In this document: in pieces, positions 27,120 to 38,131 of the stretch
How the letters are laid out: every line of letters starts with the position of its first letter
How positions within the stretch are numbered: position 1 is the stretch's first letter
Origin: Hyphomicrobiales bacterium
Lineage (GTDB): Bacteria > Pseudomonadota > Alphaproteobacteria > Rhizobiales > Aestuariivirgaceae
Assembly: GCA_025359215.1 (NCBI GenBank)
Contig: JANYHE010000115.1
Coordinates: 1-64,000, forward strand
Direction: 5' to 3'
Length of the DNA stretch: 64,000 nt
The notes under the pieces: model-generated
What the model saw: the letters and a program-made list of their open reading frames with translations, nothing else
The model's database searches: none
What the model was told of the DNA's origin: nothing
Translations under genes and position numbers: made by a program

Positions 27120-27150
27120 CGAATAAACCGACTAAGGAGAAATAATTTCT

Positions 27151-28692
27151 GTGGTTCAAATCGTATGGTTCAAGCGCGACTTAAGGACGATTGACCATGA
27201 ACCGCTGGCATTGGCTGCTAATAATGGTCCCTTAATTCCTCTCTATATTGTTGAGCCCGAATATTGGGCGGGCCCCGATGTGTCAGCGCGGCAATGGTCG
27301 GCCATCAGGCCAGCGCTGGAGGAATTGAACCAACGACTCACAAAATTAGGTTCTCCGCTCATCATTCGTGTTGGAAATGCTGTCGAAATCTTTTCAGAAA
27401 TCCATGCTTCGCATGGCATCACTTCAATTTTTGCCCATGAAGAAACCGGCAACGCTTTCACCTTCACACGTGACAAGGCCGTAAAAGTCCTTTGCCGCAG
27501 CCATCACATCAAGTTCATTGAACGCCGCCAGTTTGGAGTCTTTCGCGCACTGGAAACCCGAGATGCTTGGGCAGCATTGCACAATCAACACATGGCCAAA
27601 GAATTGATCCCAGAGCCCGCAAAATTAGACACTGTATCAGGACTTAAAACTCAGAGCCTCCCCACAGCACAAGATCTCGGCTTAGGCGCAGATGGGTGTG
27701 CAAACCCGCAAAGCGGATCAAGGCAAAATGCGCTGACACTCATGAATAGTTTTTTCGGTGGCCGTGGCGCTGATTACCGACGCGCCATGTCAAGACCGCT
27801 TGAGGGAAGGCTGGCCTGCTCAAGGCTTTCAGTTGCTCTCTCGACTGGGGCAATTTCCATGCGGGAAACGCTGCAGCGCTGCTACCACGAACGTAGACAA
27901 CTGGCGCAGAGCGCCGAGCAAGAAAGAGCCGTGCCCCTCACCGCGGTTGATAGTTTGGTGGCACGGTTGCACTGGCATTGCCACTTCATTCAAAAACTGG
28001 AGAGTGAACCAGAATTGGAATGGCGTGCCCAACATCCCATCCACGAGGCGGCCCGAAATATTGGCCCACAACCCGACTCGCTGTTAGAAGCATGGGCCAC
28101 CGGTCACACTGGCCTGCCCTTTGTTGATGCCTGTATGCGCTCGCTCATTGCTACAGGGTGGCTGAACTTTCGAATGCGGGCCATGGTGCAATCGGTGGCC
28201 AGCTATCACTTGGCGTTGAATTGGCGCGCTTCCGGCGAAAGGCTTGCGCGCCTATTTACGGATTACGAGCCCGGCATTCACTGGTCGCAAGTGCAAATGC
28301 AATCGGGTCAAACGGGAATAAATATACCGCGCATTTATAACCCGGTGAAGCAAGGTTACGACCAAGATCCTGACGGAACTTTTACACGCCTGTGGCTGCC
28401 CGAACTGGCCAAGGTGCCGCGGCGATTTCTACAAGAGCCTTGGTTGCTAGATGCAAACGCGCTGGCTGCAGCGGGAGTAAACATAGGCGCTGATTATCCT
28501 GTACGCGTCGTCGACCACATAGAAGCGGCTCGCGCAGCAAAAATAAAACTGACGGCTATCCGTGCCGAAGCAGGTTACAAAACTGAAGCCACTGGCGTTT
28601 TTATTCGCCATGGCAGCCGCAAGCGCCCCACTTCAAATCAGAAGTCTAAAGCCAAAAAAGCCGAAACCAAGCAATTGACTTTTGATCTTTAG
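27151..28692 (+). CDS. Cryptochrome/photolyase family flavoprotein
   Basis: 513 residues, GTG start with AAGGAG about 11 bases upstream. The N-terminal photolyase alpha/beta domain starts VQIVWFKRDLRTIDH, which is diagnostic of the family. The C-terminal FAD-binding helical domain shows RLHWHCHFIQKLE, TGLPFVDACMRSLIATGWLN and WSQVQMQSGQTGIN. Members repair UV dimers with blue light or act as photoreceptors; the HWHCHF signature belongs to a bacterial subgroup whose role I cannot fix. The C-terminus adds a basic tail (RKRPTSNQKSKAKKAETK). It follows mntR by 31 bp. Confidence 0.87.
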   Translation: MVQIVWFKRDLRTIDHEPLALAANNGPLIPLYIVEPEYWAGPDVSARQWSAIRPALEELNQRLTKLGSPLIIRVGNAVEIFSEIHASHGITSIFAHEETGNAFTFTRDKAVKVLCRSHHIKFIERRQFGVFRALETRDAWAALHNQHMAKELIPEPAKLDTVSGLKTQSLPTAQDLGLGADGCANPQSGSRQNALTLMNSFFGGRGADYRRAMSRPLEGRLACSRLSVALSTGAISMRETLQRCYHERRQLAQSAEQERAVPLTAVDSLVARLHWHCHFIQKLESEPELEWRAQHPIHEAARNIGPQPDSLLEAWATGHTGLPFVDACMRSLIATGWLNFRMRAMVQSVASYHLALNWRASGERLARLFTDYEPGIHWSQVQMQSGQTGINIPRIYNPVKQGYDQDPDGTFTRLWLPELAKVPRRFLQEPWLLDANALAAAGVNIGADYPVRVVDHIEAARAAKIKLTAIRAEAGYKTEATGVFIRHGSRKRPTSNQKSKAKKAETKQLTFDL

Positions 28693-28700
28693 TTGAAAGC

Positions 28701-29990
28701 TCAAACGCCGCGCTGCATCACGGCCACAAAGAACCCATCTGTGCCATGTTGGGCTGGCGTCATCAACAGTGTGTTCGATGATCCATCAGCTGAATTTGGT
28801 GCCTCACCACCAATGAAATTCTTCCATTGCTCAGTATAAGGAATAATTTTGAAGTTACGATGCGAAGCCAAGAAGGCTTTCACTTGCACGGTGTTTTCTT
28901 CCGGTAGAACTGAACAGGTGATATAAACCAAGCGACCACCGGCTTTCACCAATTGCGATCCCTGCTCTAACACTTCACGCTGGTCTTTTTGGCGTTGCTC
29001 CAATTGCTTGGGCTGCAAGCGCCATTTGGCATCAGGCTTCCTGCGCCAAGCTCCTGAGCCTGAACACGGCGCATCAATCAGCACGCAATCAAAGCCACCA
29101 AAACTCTTGAGTCTGTCACCCTCATCAGCGGCCACAACTTCAATGCAAGTGGCGCCAGATCGATTGATCCGATCAAATATCGGGCGAAGACGATGCTTGT
29201 CTTGATCATGCGCAATCAATTGACCTTTGTTTTTCATCAAAGCAGCCAAGGCCAAAGTTTTGCCACCGGCACCGGCACATAAATCAATGGCCGATTCACC
29301 AGCTTGCACTCCTGAAAGAGCAGCCGCAATTTGCGAGGCCGCATCCTGCACTTCAAACCAACCCATGCCATGCGCAGGTTCAACTTCAACATTGATATTA
29401 CGCGTATCAGCGGAAGGTTGTTCAATGCGCACGCACAAAGGCGAAAGCGGTCCCGCCTTTGCATTGTGCTTGGCAAAGGCTTCCAACAACTGCGCGCGCG
29501 AGGCTTTCAGCGTGTTCACACGCAAATCAATCGGCGCACGCTCGGCCAGAGCAGCACCTTCAATCGCCACGCGATCACCAAAAACCTCGGTGAGCGAAGG
29601 CAATAGCCACTCCGGAAAGTCACCTTTAATATGAGCGGGCAAATCATCACGGAGATCACGTTCAAGCGCTGCTTTTTCTTTAGCTGAAAGCGCACCCGGT
29701 CCGAATTGCTCCGTACACAGAGTTTCAATTTCGGAAGCACCCATGTTCCACACATCACGAAGCGCACCCAACACCAAAGCGCGAGGGCGTCCGTCACCCA
29801 TGCGTGAAGCTGCCGTCTCACGCCTGCGCAAAACATCATAAACCATCGTTCCAATGGCATGCCGATCAGTCGATCCGGCAAAGCGATGCGCCTTGCCCCA
29901 ATCTTTCAAGGCTTCAGAGGCAGGACGATGTTGAGTGAACACATCGGTGAGAATTTCAATTGCCGCAGCAACGCGGCCAGCCATACGCAT
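28701..29990 (-). CDS. RsmB/NOP-family RNA cytosine-C5 methyltransferase
   Basis: 429-residue SAM-dependent m5C methyltransferase, probably acting on 16S rRNA. An N-terminal NusB-like RNA-binding part (to about 140) is followed by the Rossmann fold with DLCAGAGGKTLALAAL. The two catalytic Cys are in LIDAPCSGSGAW and YITCSVLPEEN. It is the third gene of guaB-MAPEG-rsmB, 3 bases after the previous stop. RsmB is the best-known family member, but alphaproteobacteria carry several paralogues, so the exact target is not certain. Confidence 0.85.
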   Translation of the reverse strand: MRMAGRVAAAIEILTDVFTQHRPASEALKDWGKAHRFAGSTDRHAIGTMVYDVLRRRETAASRMGDGRPRALVLGALRDVWNMGASEIETLCTEQFGPGALSAKEKAALERDLRDDLPAHIKGDFPEWLLPSLTEVFGDRVAIEGAALAERAPIDLRVNTLKASRAQLLEAFAKHNAKAGPLSPLCVRIEQPSADTRNINVEVEPAHGMGWFEVQDAASQIAAALSGVQAGESAIDLCAGAGGKTLALAALMKNKGQLIAHDQDKHRLRPIFDRINRSGATCIEVVAADEGDRLKSFGGFDCVLIDAPCSGSGAWRRKPDAKWRLQPKQLEQRQKDQREVLEQGSQLVKAGGRLVYITCSVLPEENTVQVKAFLASHRNFKIIPYTEQWKNFIGGEAPNSADGSSNTLLMTPAQHGTDGFFVAVMQRGV

Positions 29991-29993
29991 AAA

Positions 29994-30419
29994 TTATCCA
30001 ATCACAAAAAGTCGAACTGCAAACCATGCCCACATCGCAAAAACGCAAGCAAAAGAAGCTAAAAATACACGCATACGCAACGGAACGCTATTTGAGCCCG
30101 TATGCACGATGCTGTGTAGAACCCGTGCTACAAGAAATCCCCAAGATAAGCCAACGCAAATCCAATCGACCTTAGCCGTTACCAAAAGCAAGCCGCAAAC
30201 GGCATACCAAATGGTGGGCAACTCAAATTGATTGGTGAAATTATTGCCCAACTTGCGCACGTCATCAGGCCACGCGCCACTGTTCAATGCGACTGCATTC
30301 AGCTTGGTTTCTCTGCTCACCACCGAGCGATAACGGGCAATCACCGTGCGCGTTCCAACAATAGTAATCAGTGCAACGTGCAAAAACAAAGGCAGCAACA
30401 ACCATTTCTCAAGTGTCAT
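29994..30419 (-). CDS. MAPEG-family membrane protein
   Basis: 141-residue protein with four membrane helices (for example LLPLFLHVALITIVGT and LASFACVFAMWAWFAV). The motif NNFTNQFELPTIWYAVCGLL is the conserved MAPEG loop, and RVLHSIVHTGSN follows, as in membrane-associated eicosanoid/glutathione-metabolism relatives. Function in bacteria is unclear. One base separates it from guaB and three from rsmB, so it is cotranscribed with housekeeping genes. Confidence 0.85.
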   Translation of the reverse strand: MTLEKWLLLPLFLHVALITIVGTRTVIARYRSVVSRETKLNAVALNSGAWPDDVRKLGNNFTNQFELPTIWYAVCGLLLVTAKVDWICVGLSWGFLVARVLHSIVHTGSNSVPLRMRVFLASFACVFAMWAWFAVRLFVIG

Positions 30420-30420
30420 A

Positions 30421-32013
<1,593 letters not shown>

Positions 32014-32021
32014 TTATGCTC

Positions 32022-32645
32022 TCACAGGGGTATCAGCTGCGAGGCCATTTTGTCATTAACATCATCACTTTCAGCCAAGCCTTTATTCACCCCAGCACGA
32101 TCCTCAGCACTACGATTCTGGCTCATTTTGCGCTTTCCTTCGAGTTTGGAAATGACCATGCGAATGCCGACGATGCCCTTGAGCTGTGACTGAATATAAG
32201 GTTCAGGCGCATCGCTCACGGCCCAAGGTTCGAGCCTTGGCTGCTCATGAAGGTTGGTCAATTTGTTCACAACATCAAGTAATCGGGCAGTGTCTTCAAA
32301 AAATTCAATCGCGCCATAAGCGTGCACGGTTATATAATTCCAAGTTGGCACCACTTTGCCTGTGTCCCGTTTGGTTTGATACCACGAAGGCGTAACATAG
32401 GCATCCGGCCCCATAAAAATCGCTAATGCATCGCCGATGGCTTTTGTGTTCCATTGCGAGTTGGCCCGCGCCAAATGGCCATAAAGAACGCCATGCGCAG
32501 CTTCCGTCTCATCCAAAAAAAGCGGCAAAGGTGTTGCCATTAATCCTTCGGATGTGGACGTAATAAAATTTGCCAACCGCGCATTTCGGATGTGTTCGAA
32601 AATCAATCTAATGTCATCTTCCCGAAAGGCTGGCGGACTATACAT
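32022..32645 (-). CDS. PaiB-type FMN-binding negative transcriptional regulator
   Basis: 207 residues with the FMN-binding split-barrel fold: MYSPPAFREDDIRLIFEHIR at the N-terminus, TPLPLFLD, GHLARANSQW and VPTWNYITVHAYG are the PaiB hallmarks. PaiB in Bacillus acts with PaiA on sporulation and degradative enzymes; in Gram-negatives the role is unknown, and reduced-flavin or haem handling has been suggested for the fold. Stands alone, downstream of the large permease/GGDEF/EAL gene. Confidence 0.85.
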   Translation of the reverse strand: MYSPPAFREDDIRLIFEHIRNARLANFITSTSEGLMATPLPLFLDETEAAHGVLYGHLARANSQWNTKAIGDALAIFMGPDAYVTPSWYQTKRDTGKVVPTWNYITVHAYGAIEFFEDTARLLDVVNKLTNLHEQPRLEPWAVSDAPEPYIQSQLKGIVGIRMVISKLEGKRKMSQNRSAEDRAGVNKGLAESDDVNDKMASQLIPL

Positions 32646-32786
32646 TTTTTAGGTTCCTACCTTAAGCGACCAACGATACGAAACGGAAAGTTACCAGAAC
32701 TTCGTAACATTAAGAGTGACAGCCGGAGCAAAACAATCAATTTTTTATATCTCTGCTTCAACAAAAACAATTTCAAGCTGCGGCGC

Positions 32787-35700
32787 TTATGCAGTCAATT
32801 TTGCGAATATAGGGATATCAATCTTCGCGGTTCTCTTTTGTTTTCTCTTCTCAACCCCGTTATGTGTTGCTGTGACATTCAATTCGCTTGTGACGTCGGC
32901 GTAACTAGAAATCGGCGCAGGCTTGCCAAATAGATAGCCCTGAAATTCAAAACATCCCTCATCGACCAAAAATTCGCTTTCACTCTGAGTTTCAACTCCT
33001 TCTGCAATAACGGGTATGTTGAACGAGTTTCCCAGTGCAATAATGGCGCGCACAATTGCGGCGGATTTGGAGTTGACATCGGCACCTGACACAAAACTTC
33101 TATCAATTTTGATTTTGTCGAAGGGAAAGGATTGCAATGAAGACAATGACGAATAGCCAATGCCAAAATCATCCATCGCAATTTTAACGCCAAGCGCTTT
33201 GATGCGTCGCAAAATCGAAAGCGCGGTGAGATGATCTTTTATCAAAACCCCTTCAGTGATTTCCAGTTCAAGTCTCGAAGCAGCCAATCCAGTTTCCAAA
33301 AGAATTGAATGCACAAGGCCAACAACATCTCCATGTTGAAACTGAACAGGCGAAAGGTTGACTGCAATTGTCAGGGGAGTCGACCATTTCGCAGCTTCAC
33401 GGCAAGCTGAACGCAGAACCCATTCGCCAATTGCACCAATCAGACCATTTTGTTCAGCCAATACGATAAAAGTTTGCGGTGATACAAATCCACGTGTCGG
33501 ATGATGCCAGCGCAGTAATGCTTCAAAGCCAAATATTTTTCCGCATGAATCTGTTTGTGGTTGATAGTGCAAAGACAATTCTTCTTTGGCAATCGCAGAA
33601 CGCAAATCAGCGGTTAATGCATGTGAATCACGGACATGAACATCCATTTCCGGTTCGAACAACCGCAAATCCATGCGACCTTCCGCCTTGGCACGATAAA
33701 GCGCCGTATCGGCATTGCAAATCAGCGTATGAACGTCGGGGCCATCTTTTGGAAAAATGGCAATGCCAACACTTAACCCGATCCGCAATTGATGTTCGTC
33801 CAGTACAAAAAGCTCAGCTACTGTTGTCAGTAAGCGTTGACCAAGCCTTTCAACATCGACTTGCGCTGACAGCTTCGAAACGAGAATAAATTCATCTCCG
33901 CCCATACGAGCAAGATAATTATCGCCCGCTTCACGCTGCAATCGATGCGCAAGCTCACAAAGAAGCTCATCTCCTATGCCATGTCCGTATACATCGTTGA
34001 CCTCTTTGAAGTTATCAGCATCGAGGCAAAATACAGAAAACCTTTCGTTTTGGACAACTGAATGATCAAATACCTCTGTGATGTGCTTATTGAAAGCAAA
34101 GCGATTTGGCAGCCTTGTCAAAGCATCATGATGGGCCAAATATGTCATGTTTTCATATGAAGCGGTGAGCTCATTTCGAGCTCTGGAAAGATGTTTTCGG
34201 GCTTCGTTGAGGCCAAGTGCTGCGATGGCCACTTCATCCTGAAGCAGGTTGAAACTTTGTGCCATTTCACCTAGCTCGTCATTCGAGTAGATCAATACCG
34301 GTGAAATATTCACCGAAGTAGCGGCTGACTCAATTTCGCCTTTGCCAAGCGCAGTCATAGCACACGAAAAATCCCGCAAGGTTTCTGAAGTCAGTCGCTT
34401 TGCTGCACTGCTAACCTCTGTGGCAACATGTGCGATAATACCAGGCATCACCAAGCCAACGGTAATCGTAAGCAAAGCCACAACGACGAAAATATCTTCC
34501 AGGGCGGCAAGTAAAGCGGTGTGTTCTTTTGGTACGTTTCCTACAGCTAGAACATAACCTGCACCGTCAAGCACCAAAACAAGCAACATGGCACCTGTCA
34601 ATTTGAGATGGAGTGTCTGCGTAAAGGCCGGAAGCCCCTGTAGGCGTCTATCCTCAATTTTTCGCCAAGCGAAAAGTGCCGCCCCAGAATAGGCCATCGC
34701 AAGGCCGATGAGCACGGTTGGAAGTCCAAACTGTTGAAAGCCAAGTATCGCAGACAAGAGCCACACCATCGAGGCAAAAAGACCAAGTCCAATTGTGCCG
34801 CGCGGAGCACGGTAGGGACGATGGGCATTTGGTAAATCCCGCCGTAAAAGCCAGGCCGCCACGTTTGGTAAACAGACGGCGATAAGATAGGTAAAATTGG
34901 CGGCCGCAATCAGCCAGATCGGATCACCCATGAGCAGGAATATGATCGCAAAGGTAGCTGTGAGAAGTGTAGCTGCCCATGGACAATCAGTCTTTGAACG
35001 CCACGCCAAAAAGCGGGGTAAGAGGCCATCTTCACTGAGTTGTGATAACGAACGAGCGGCACCAGCGAGGGGTTGCATAGTGCCATGAAACATATTGAGC
35101 ATCATGAACCAAATTGCAGCGGCCTTTCCGAAACCACCAAACAATGGGGCAAAAACCGGACCAAGCGAAACCGCAAGATCTTTGCCCAGCGGTTCCGGGC
35201 CGAGCACACCCAGCCAAACTATCGGAATAATTATAAAATAAACACCCGCCATAGCGGCACTTGCCAGCATAGCGCGGGGCACGTTGCGATTGGGATCGAT
35301 GGTTTCTCCAACGTGGCAGGTGGCGGCTTCAAAAGCAGGAGCGGCAAAGCCAATTATATACAAGCCAGCCATAACTGACGTGAGATCGCCGAACCAACCT
35401 GTGAAAGGCGAAATCAACTTAAAATTCGTGGCCTGGTGCCAATCAACACTACCGGTGAATATAGGCACTATTGAGGAAATTAGAGCCAATAAAGCCGAAA
35501 CACCCGCAACCGGTATCATCAACCGCGTAACCCACTTGATGCCGCATAAATTCACACCCGTGAAAAGCAACACCAAAGCACAGGCCACCGCTTCAACAGG
35601 AAGTTCAGGCAAATACCACTGTTGAATGGCCGAAGCAGATAGGAGTGCAGTTAAGCCGCAGGTCGGCACCCACCCCCACCAATAGCATGTTCCAGCCAAG

Positions 35701-36014
35701 CAGGAGAGAACTGCACTGTATGGTCGAAAAGCTTCCGAGCATGCCGCAGCAATGCCACCAACGCGGTTAGGCCACATGAGAACGAGTTCGGTCCACGCGG
35801 GAGCAGCAGCCCAACTCAACAGCACACCAATAATCAGCAGTGGTACAGCGGCACTTCCCTGACCTAAAATATTACCTTGCCCAACAAACAACGCAGCAAT
35901 CAGGAAAAGACTTTGATTGCTTCCACCCATTGCTAAGGCAGTCGTCCCAACCCATCCCATTGATCGGTAGTGGGGTGAAGTCGAATCTTTATTAACAAGA
36001 CGATTAGGGCTCAC
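32787..36014 (-). CDS. Amino-acid permease (APC family) fused to GGDEF and EAL domains
   Basis: 1075 residues in one frame. Residues 18-450 form a complete APC-type amino-acid/polyamine transporter of about 12 helices (GWVGTTALAMGGSNQSLFLI at the start, FAAPAFEAATCHVGET in the middle). Two further helices lie at about 472-492 and 505-530, then a HAMP-like linker and short coiled coil to 625. A diguanylate cyclase domain follows with intact GGDEF at 705-709 but no clear RxxD inhibitory site. The EAL phosphodiesterase shows EALLRW at 831, DDFGIGYSSL at 948 and EGVET at 1005. The arrangement suggests substrate transport or binding linked to c-di-GMP turnover at the membrane. Confidence 0.88.
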   Translation of the reverse strand: MSPNRLVNKDSTSPHYRSMGWVGTTALAMGGSNQSLFLIAALFVGQGNILGQGSAAVPLLIIGVLLSWAAAPAWTELVLMWPNRVGGIAAACSEAFRPYSAVLSCLAGTCYWWGWVPTCGLTALLSASAIQQWYLPELPVEAVACALVLLFTGVNLCGIKWVTRLMIPVAGVSALLALISSIVPIFTGSVDWHQATNFKLISPFTGWFGDLTSVMAGLYIIGFAAPAFEAATCHVGETIDPNRNVPRAMLASAAMAGVYFIIIPIVWLGVLGPEPLGKDLAVSLGPVFAPLFGGFGKAAAIWFMMLNMFHGTMQPLAGAARSLSQLSEDGLLPRFLAWRSKTDCPWAATLLTATFAIIFLLMGDPIWLIAAANFTYLIAVCLPNVAAWLLRRDLPNAHRPYRAPRGTIGLGLFASMVWLLSAILGFQQFGLPTVLIGLAMAYSGAALFAWRKIEDRRLQGLPAFTQTLHLKLTGAMLLVLVLDGAGYVLAVGNVPKEHTALLAALEDIFVVVALLTITVGLVMPGIIAHVATEVSSAAKRLTSETLRDFSCAMTALGKGEIESAATSVNISPVLIYSNDELGEMAQSFNLLQDEVAIAALGLNEARKHLSRARNELTASYENMTYLAHHDALTRLPNRFAFNKHITEVFDHSVVQNERFSVFCLDADNFKEVNDVYGHGIGDELLCELAHRLQREAGDNYLARMGGDEFILVSKLSAQVDVERLGQRLLTTVAELFVLDEHQLRIGLSVGIAIFPKDGPDVHTLICNADTALYRAKAEGRMDLRLFEPEMDVHVRDSHALTADLRSAIAKEELSLHYQPQTDSCGKIFGFEALLRWHHPTRGFVSPQTFIVLAEQNGLIGAIGEWVLRSACREAAKWSTPLTIAVNLSPVQFQHGDVVGLVHSILLETGLAASRLELEITEGVLIKDHLTALSILRRIKALGVKIAMDDFGIGYSSLSSLQSFPFDKIKIDRSFVSGADVNSKSAAIVRAIIALGNSFNIPVIAEGVETQSESEFLVDEGCFEFQGYLFGKPAPISSYADVTSELNVTATHNGVEKRKQKRTAKIDIPIFAKLTA

Positions 36015-36163
36015 AGGTGCTATCCATTGTTTTTAACAAGGACAGTATCTCGAGGTAGTATTGCGGTCGCTTAAAATTTTGCTTACAAGTTTAGATATTC
36101 CGCATATCTTCATATGCTTTTGATATAAAGCAAAGGGAAGTGGCTCTCCGACAATGGGGGTGA

Positions 36164-36868
36164 CTATTCCATTCCGCCTCTAAACCCCGTCGCCAACATA
36201 AACAGCTCGGCTGAATCGTCCCTGCTCGACATCGGCTTCACGTGGCGCACGGTGCGGAAGTCTTTCTTCAGTGAAGTCAACAACGCGCCCTCTGTGCCCC
36301 CGCGCAGAACCTTAGCGAGATAAGTACCACCCGGTTTTAAAATCGATTTGGCAAAAACATAGCCTGTCTCAACCAAAGCAATAATATTGATGTGGTCCGT
36401 CTGCTTATGTCCCGTCGCGTGGGTGGCCATATCAGACAGCACGCAATCAGCCTGCTCACCACCAAGGGCTGCAATTAAAACCGCAGGAGCATCTTCATCA
36501 TAAAAGTCTTTCTTGAAAATCGTGACCGATGGAATGGGGTCCATCGAATGCATGTCGATGGCCACCACTTTGCCTTTGCCTTCTTCAGCTTTCACGCGTT
36601 TAGAGGCCACTTGGCACCAGCCACCTGGAGCAGCACCCAAATCCACCACGCGATAGCCGGGCTTCAAGATTTCATATTTGTCGTCAATCTCAATGAGCTT
36701 AAAAGCCGAGCGCGAGCGATAGCCCAGCTTCTTGGCTTCATGCACATAAGGATCGTTGAGTTGCCGTTCGAGCCAGATTTTTTGGCTGACGGTTTTGCTT
36801 TTACTGGTCTTCACCCGCACTTTTAGGCTGTTGCCGCTGGGTTTTGATCCACTGCCGGGCCTGCTCAT
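36164..36868 (-). CDS. rlmE: RlmE (FtsJ), 23S rRNA 2'-O-ribose methyltransferase
   Basis: 234-residue SAM-dependent methyltransferase that modifies U2552 of 23S rRNA. The SAM motif is VVDLGAAPGGWCQVASKRV; the catalytic Lys and Asp are in RSRSAFKLIEID and CVLSDMA, and the later Lys in YLAKVLRGG. A basic N-terminal extension of about 30 residues precedes the fold. It overlaps the end of the ppx gene by 4 bases, a coupled pair common in alphaproteobacteria. Confidence 0.95.
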   Translation of the reverse strand: MSRPGSGSKPSGNSLKVRVKTSKSKTVSQKIWLERQLNDPYVHEAKKLGYRSRSAFKLIEIDDKYEILKPGYRVVDLGAAPGGWCQVASKRVKAEEGKGKVVAIDMHSMDPIPSVTIFKKDFYDEDAPAVLIAALGGEQADCVLSDMATHATGHKQTDHINIIALVETGYVFAKSILKPGGTYLAKVLRGGTEGALLTSLKKDFRTVRHVKPMSSRDDSAELFMLATGFRGGME

Positions 36869-37929
36869 TGTCGCCGTCCCATCAATCCGTCTTTCATCAT
36901 CATTTGCATTAAAATTCCTTCGCGCAAGCCTCGGTCTGCCACGCGAATGCGTTGCGCCGGAAATGCGATGCGTATTTCTTCAAGTATAGCACACCCTGCC
37001 AAAACAAGATCAGCCCTTTCGCGGCCGATGCAGCCATTCTGCGTGCGCTCTTCATAAGTCATAGCCAAAAGCTGAGCTGTCACCGCCCCTGCCCCTTCAC
37101 TGTCCAACCAACTGCCATCTACCTTTGATCGGTCATAGTGGCGCAAACCCATGTGAACCCCTGCAATCGTGGTCACAGTGCCAGAGGTGCCCAAAAGATG
37201 AGATGGCACAGGTGAAGCACCAACTTTGGCTGAAACCTCCGCTACGAAAGGCTGCAACAAGGTTTTCACGTGGTCGCGCATGGCGGCAAATGTATCGTCC
37301 GAAACGTCACGCCCGCCATTGAGGCGCTCGGACAAGGTAACCACGCCAGCGGCGAGAGAAGTCCACGCTTGCAAAACAAAACCTGCACCCTCGCGCTGCA
37401 TCCACATCACTTCAGTGGAGCCTCCGCCAATATCAAAAATAACAGCACTTTCCGCCAAATGATCAATCAAAGGCTCGGCCCCCGAGGCTGCCAATCGCGC
37501 TTCCGTCTCGCGATCGATGATTTCTAGCACAAGCCCAGTTTCTTCGGTCACGCGCGAAATAAATTCAGCACCATTGATAGCCAGCCTGCAAGCTTCGGTT
37601 GCAATAAGGCGGCGCGGCCCCACCTTGTGCCATTTCAACTTATTGGAACACACCCGTAAAGCTTCGATTGTTCGGCGCATCGCCGCTTCATTCAATTGGC
37701 CAGAAATACCGAGGCCTTCTCCCAACCGAACAATGCGCGAAAACGCATCCACGACATCCAAGCCATAGTCCGACGGCCGCGCAATCAGCAAACGGCAGTT
37801 ATTTGTGCCCAAATCGAGCGCGCCATAAGGGGCTTCAAGCAACGCGGCGGAATCCCCGCGGCGTTGTCGATTGGCACCCTTTCCAGCGCGGCCTTTGCGA
37901 GGTTTCACCCCGTCATTGGTCGCGTCCAC
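36865..37929 (-). CDS. Ppx/GppA-family phosphatase (exopolyphosphatase or pppGpp phosphohydrolase)
   Basis: 354 residues with the sugar-kinase/Hsp70-like fold of Ppx/GppA: phosphate loop 1 in ALDLGTNNCRLLIA near residue 36 and loop 2 in VIFDIGGGSTEVMW near 165. A lysine/arginine-rich leader of about 25 residues precedes it. The protein lacks the long C-terminal domain of E. coli Ppx, which is usual in alphaproteobacteria. Overlaps rlmE by 4 bases. Confidence 0.9.
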   Translation of the reverse strand: MDATNDGVKPRKGRAGKGANRQRRGDSAALLEAPYGALDLGTNNCRLLIARPSDYGLDVVDAFSRIVRLGEGLGISGQLNEAAMRRTIEALRVCSNKLKWHKVGPRRLIATEACRLAINGAEFISRVTEETGLVLEIIDRETEARLAASGAEPLIDHLAESAVIFDIGGGSTEVMWMQREGAGFVLQAWTSLAAGVVTLSERLNGGRDVSDDTFAAMRDHVKTLLQPFVAEVSAKVGASPVPSHLLGTSGTVTTIAGVHMGLRHYDRSKVDGSWLDSEGAGAVTAQLLAMTYEERTQNGCIGRERADLVLAGCAILEEIRIAFPAQRIRVADRGLREGILMQMMMKDGLMGRRQ

Positions 37930-38131
37930 GTTACTTTCCTTTTGAATGACCTTCAGTTCAACAGTGAAATCTCACTGGATCCAAATGGCCATTCCCAAAC
38001 ATTGCGTTGCCCTCACTCTAACAGGTTCGGGGCCCCCGTAAAGAATTATGACTCAAAGACAATTGCTGCGCCGCTGTTAACCTAGAATTGAGGGAATTGG
38101 CCTTTAAACAAGCCTTGAGGTTAGGGGCGGC

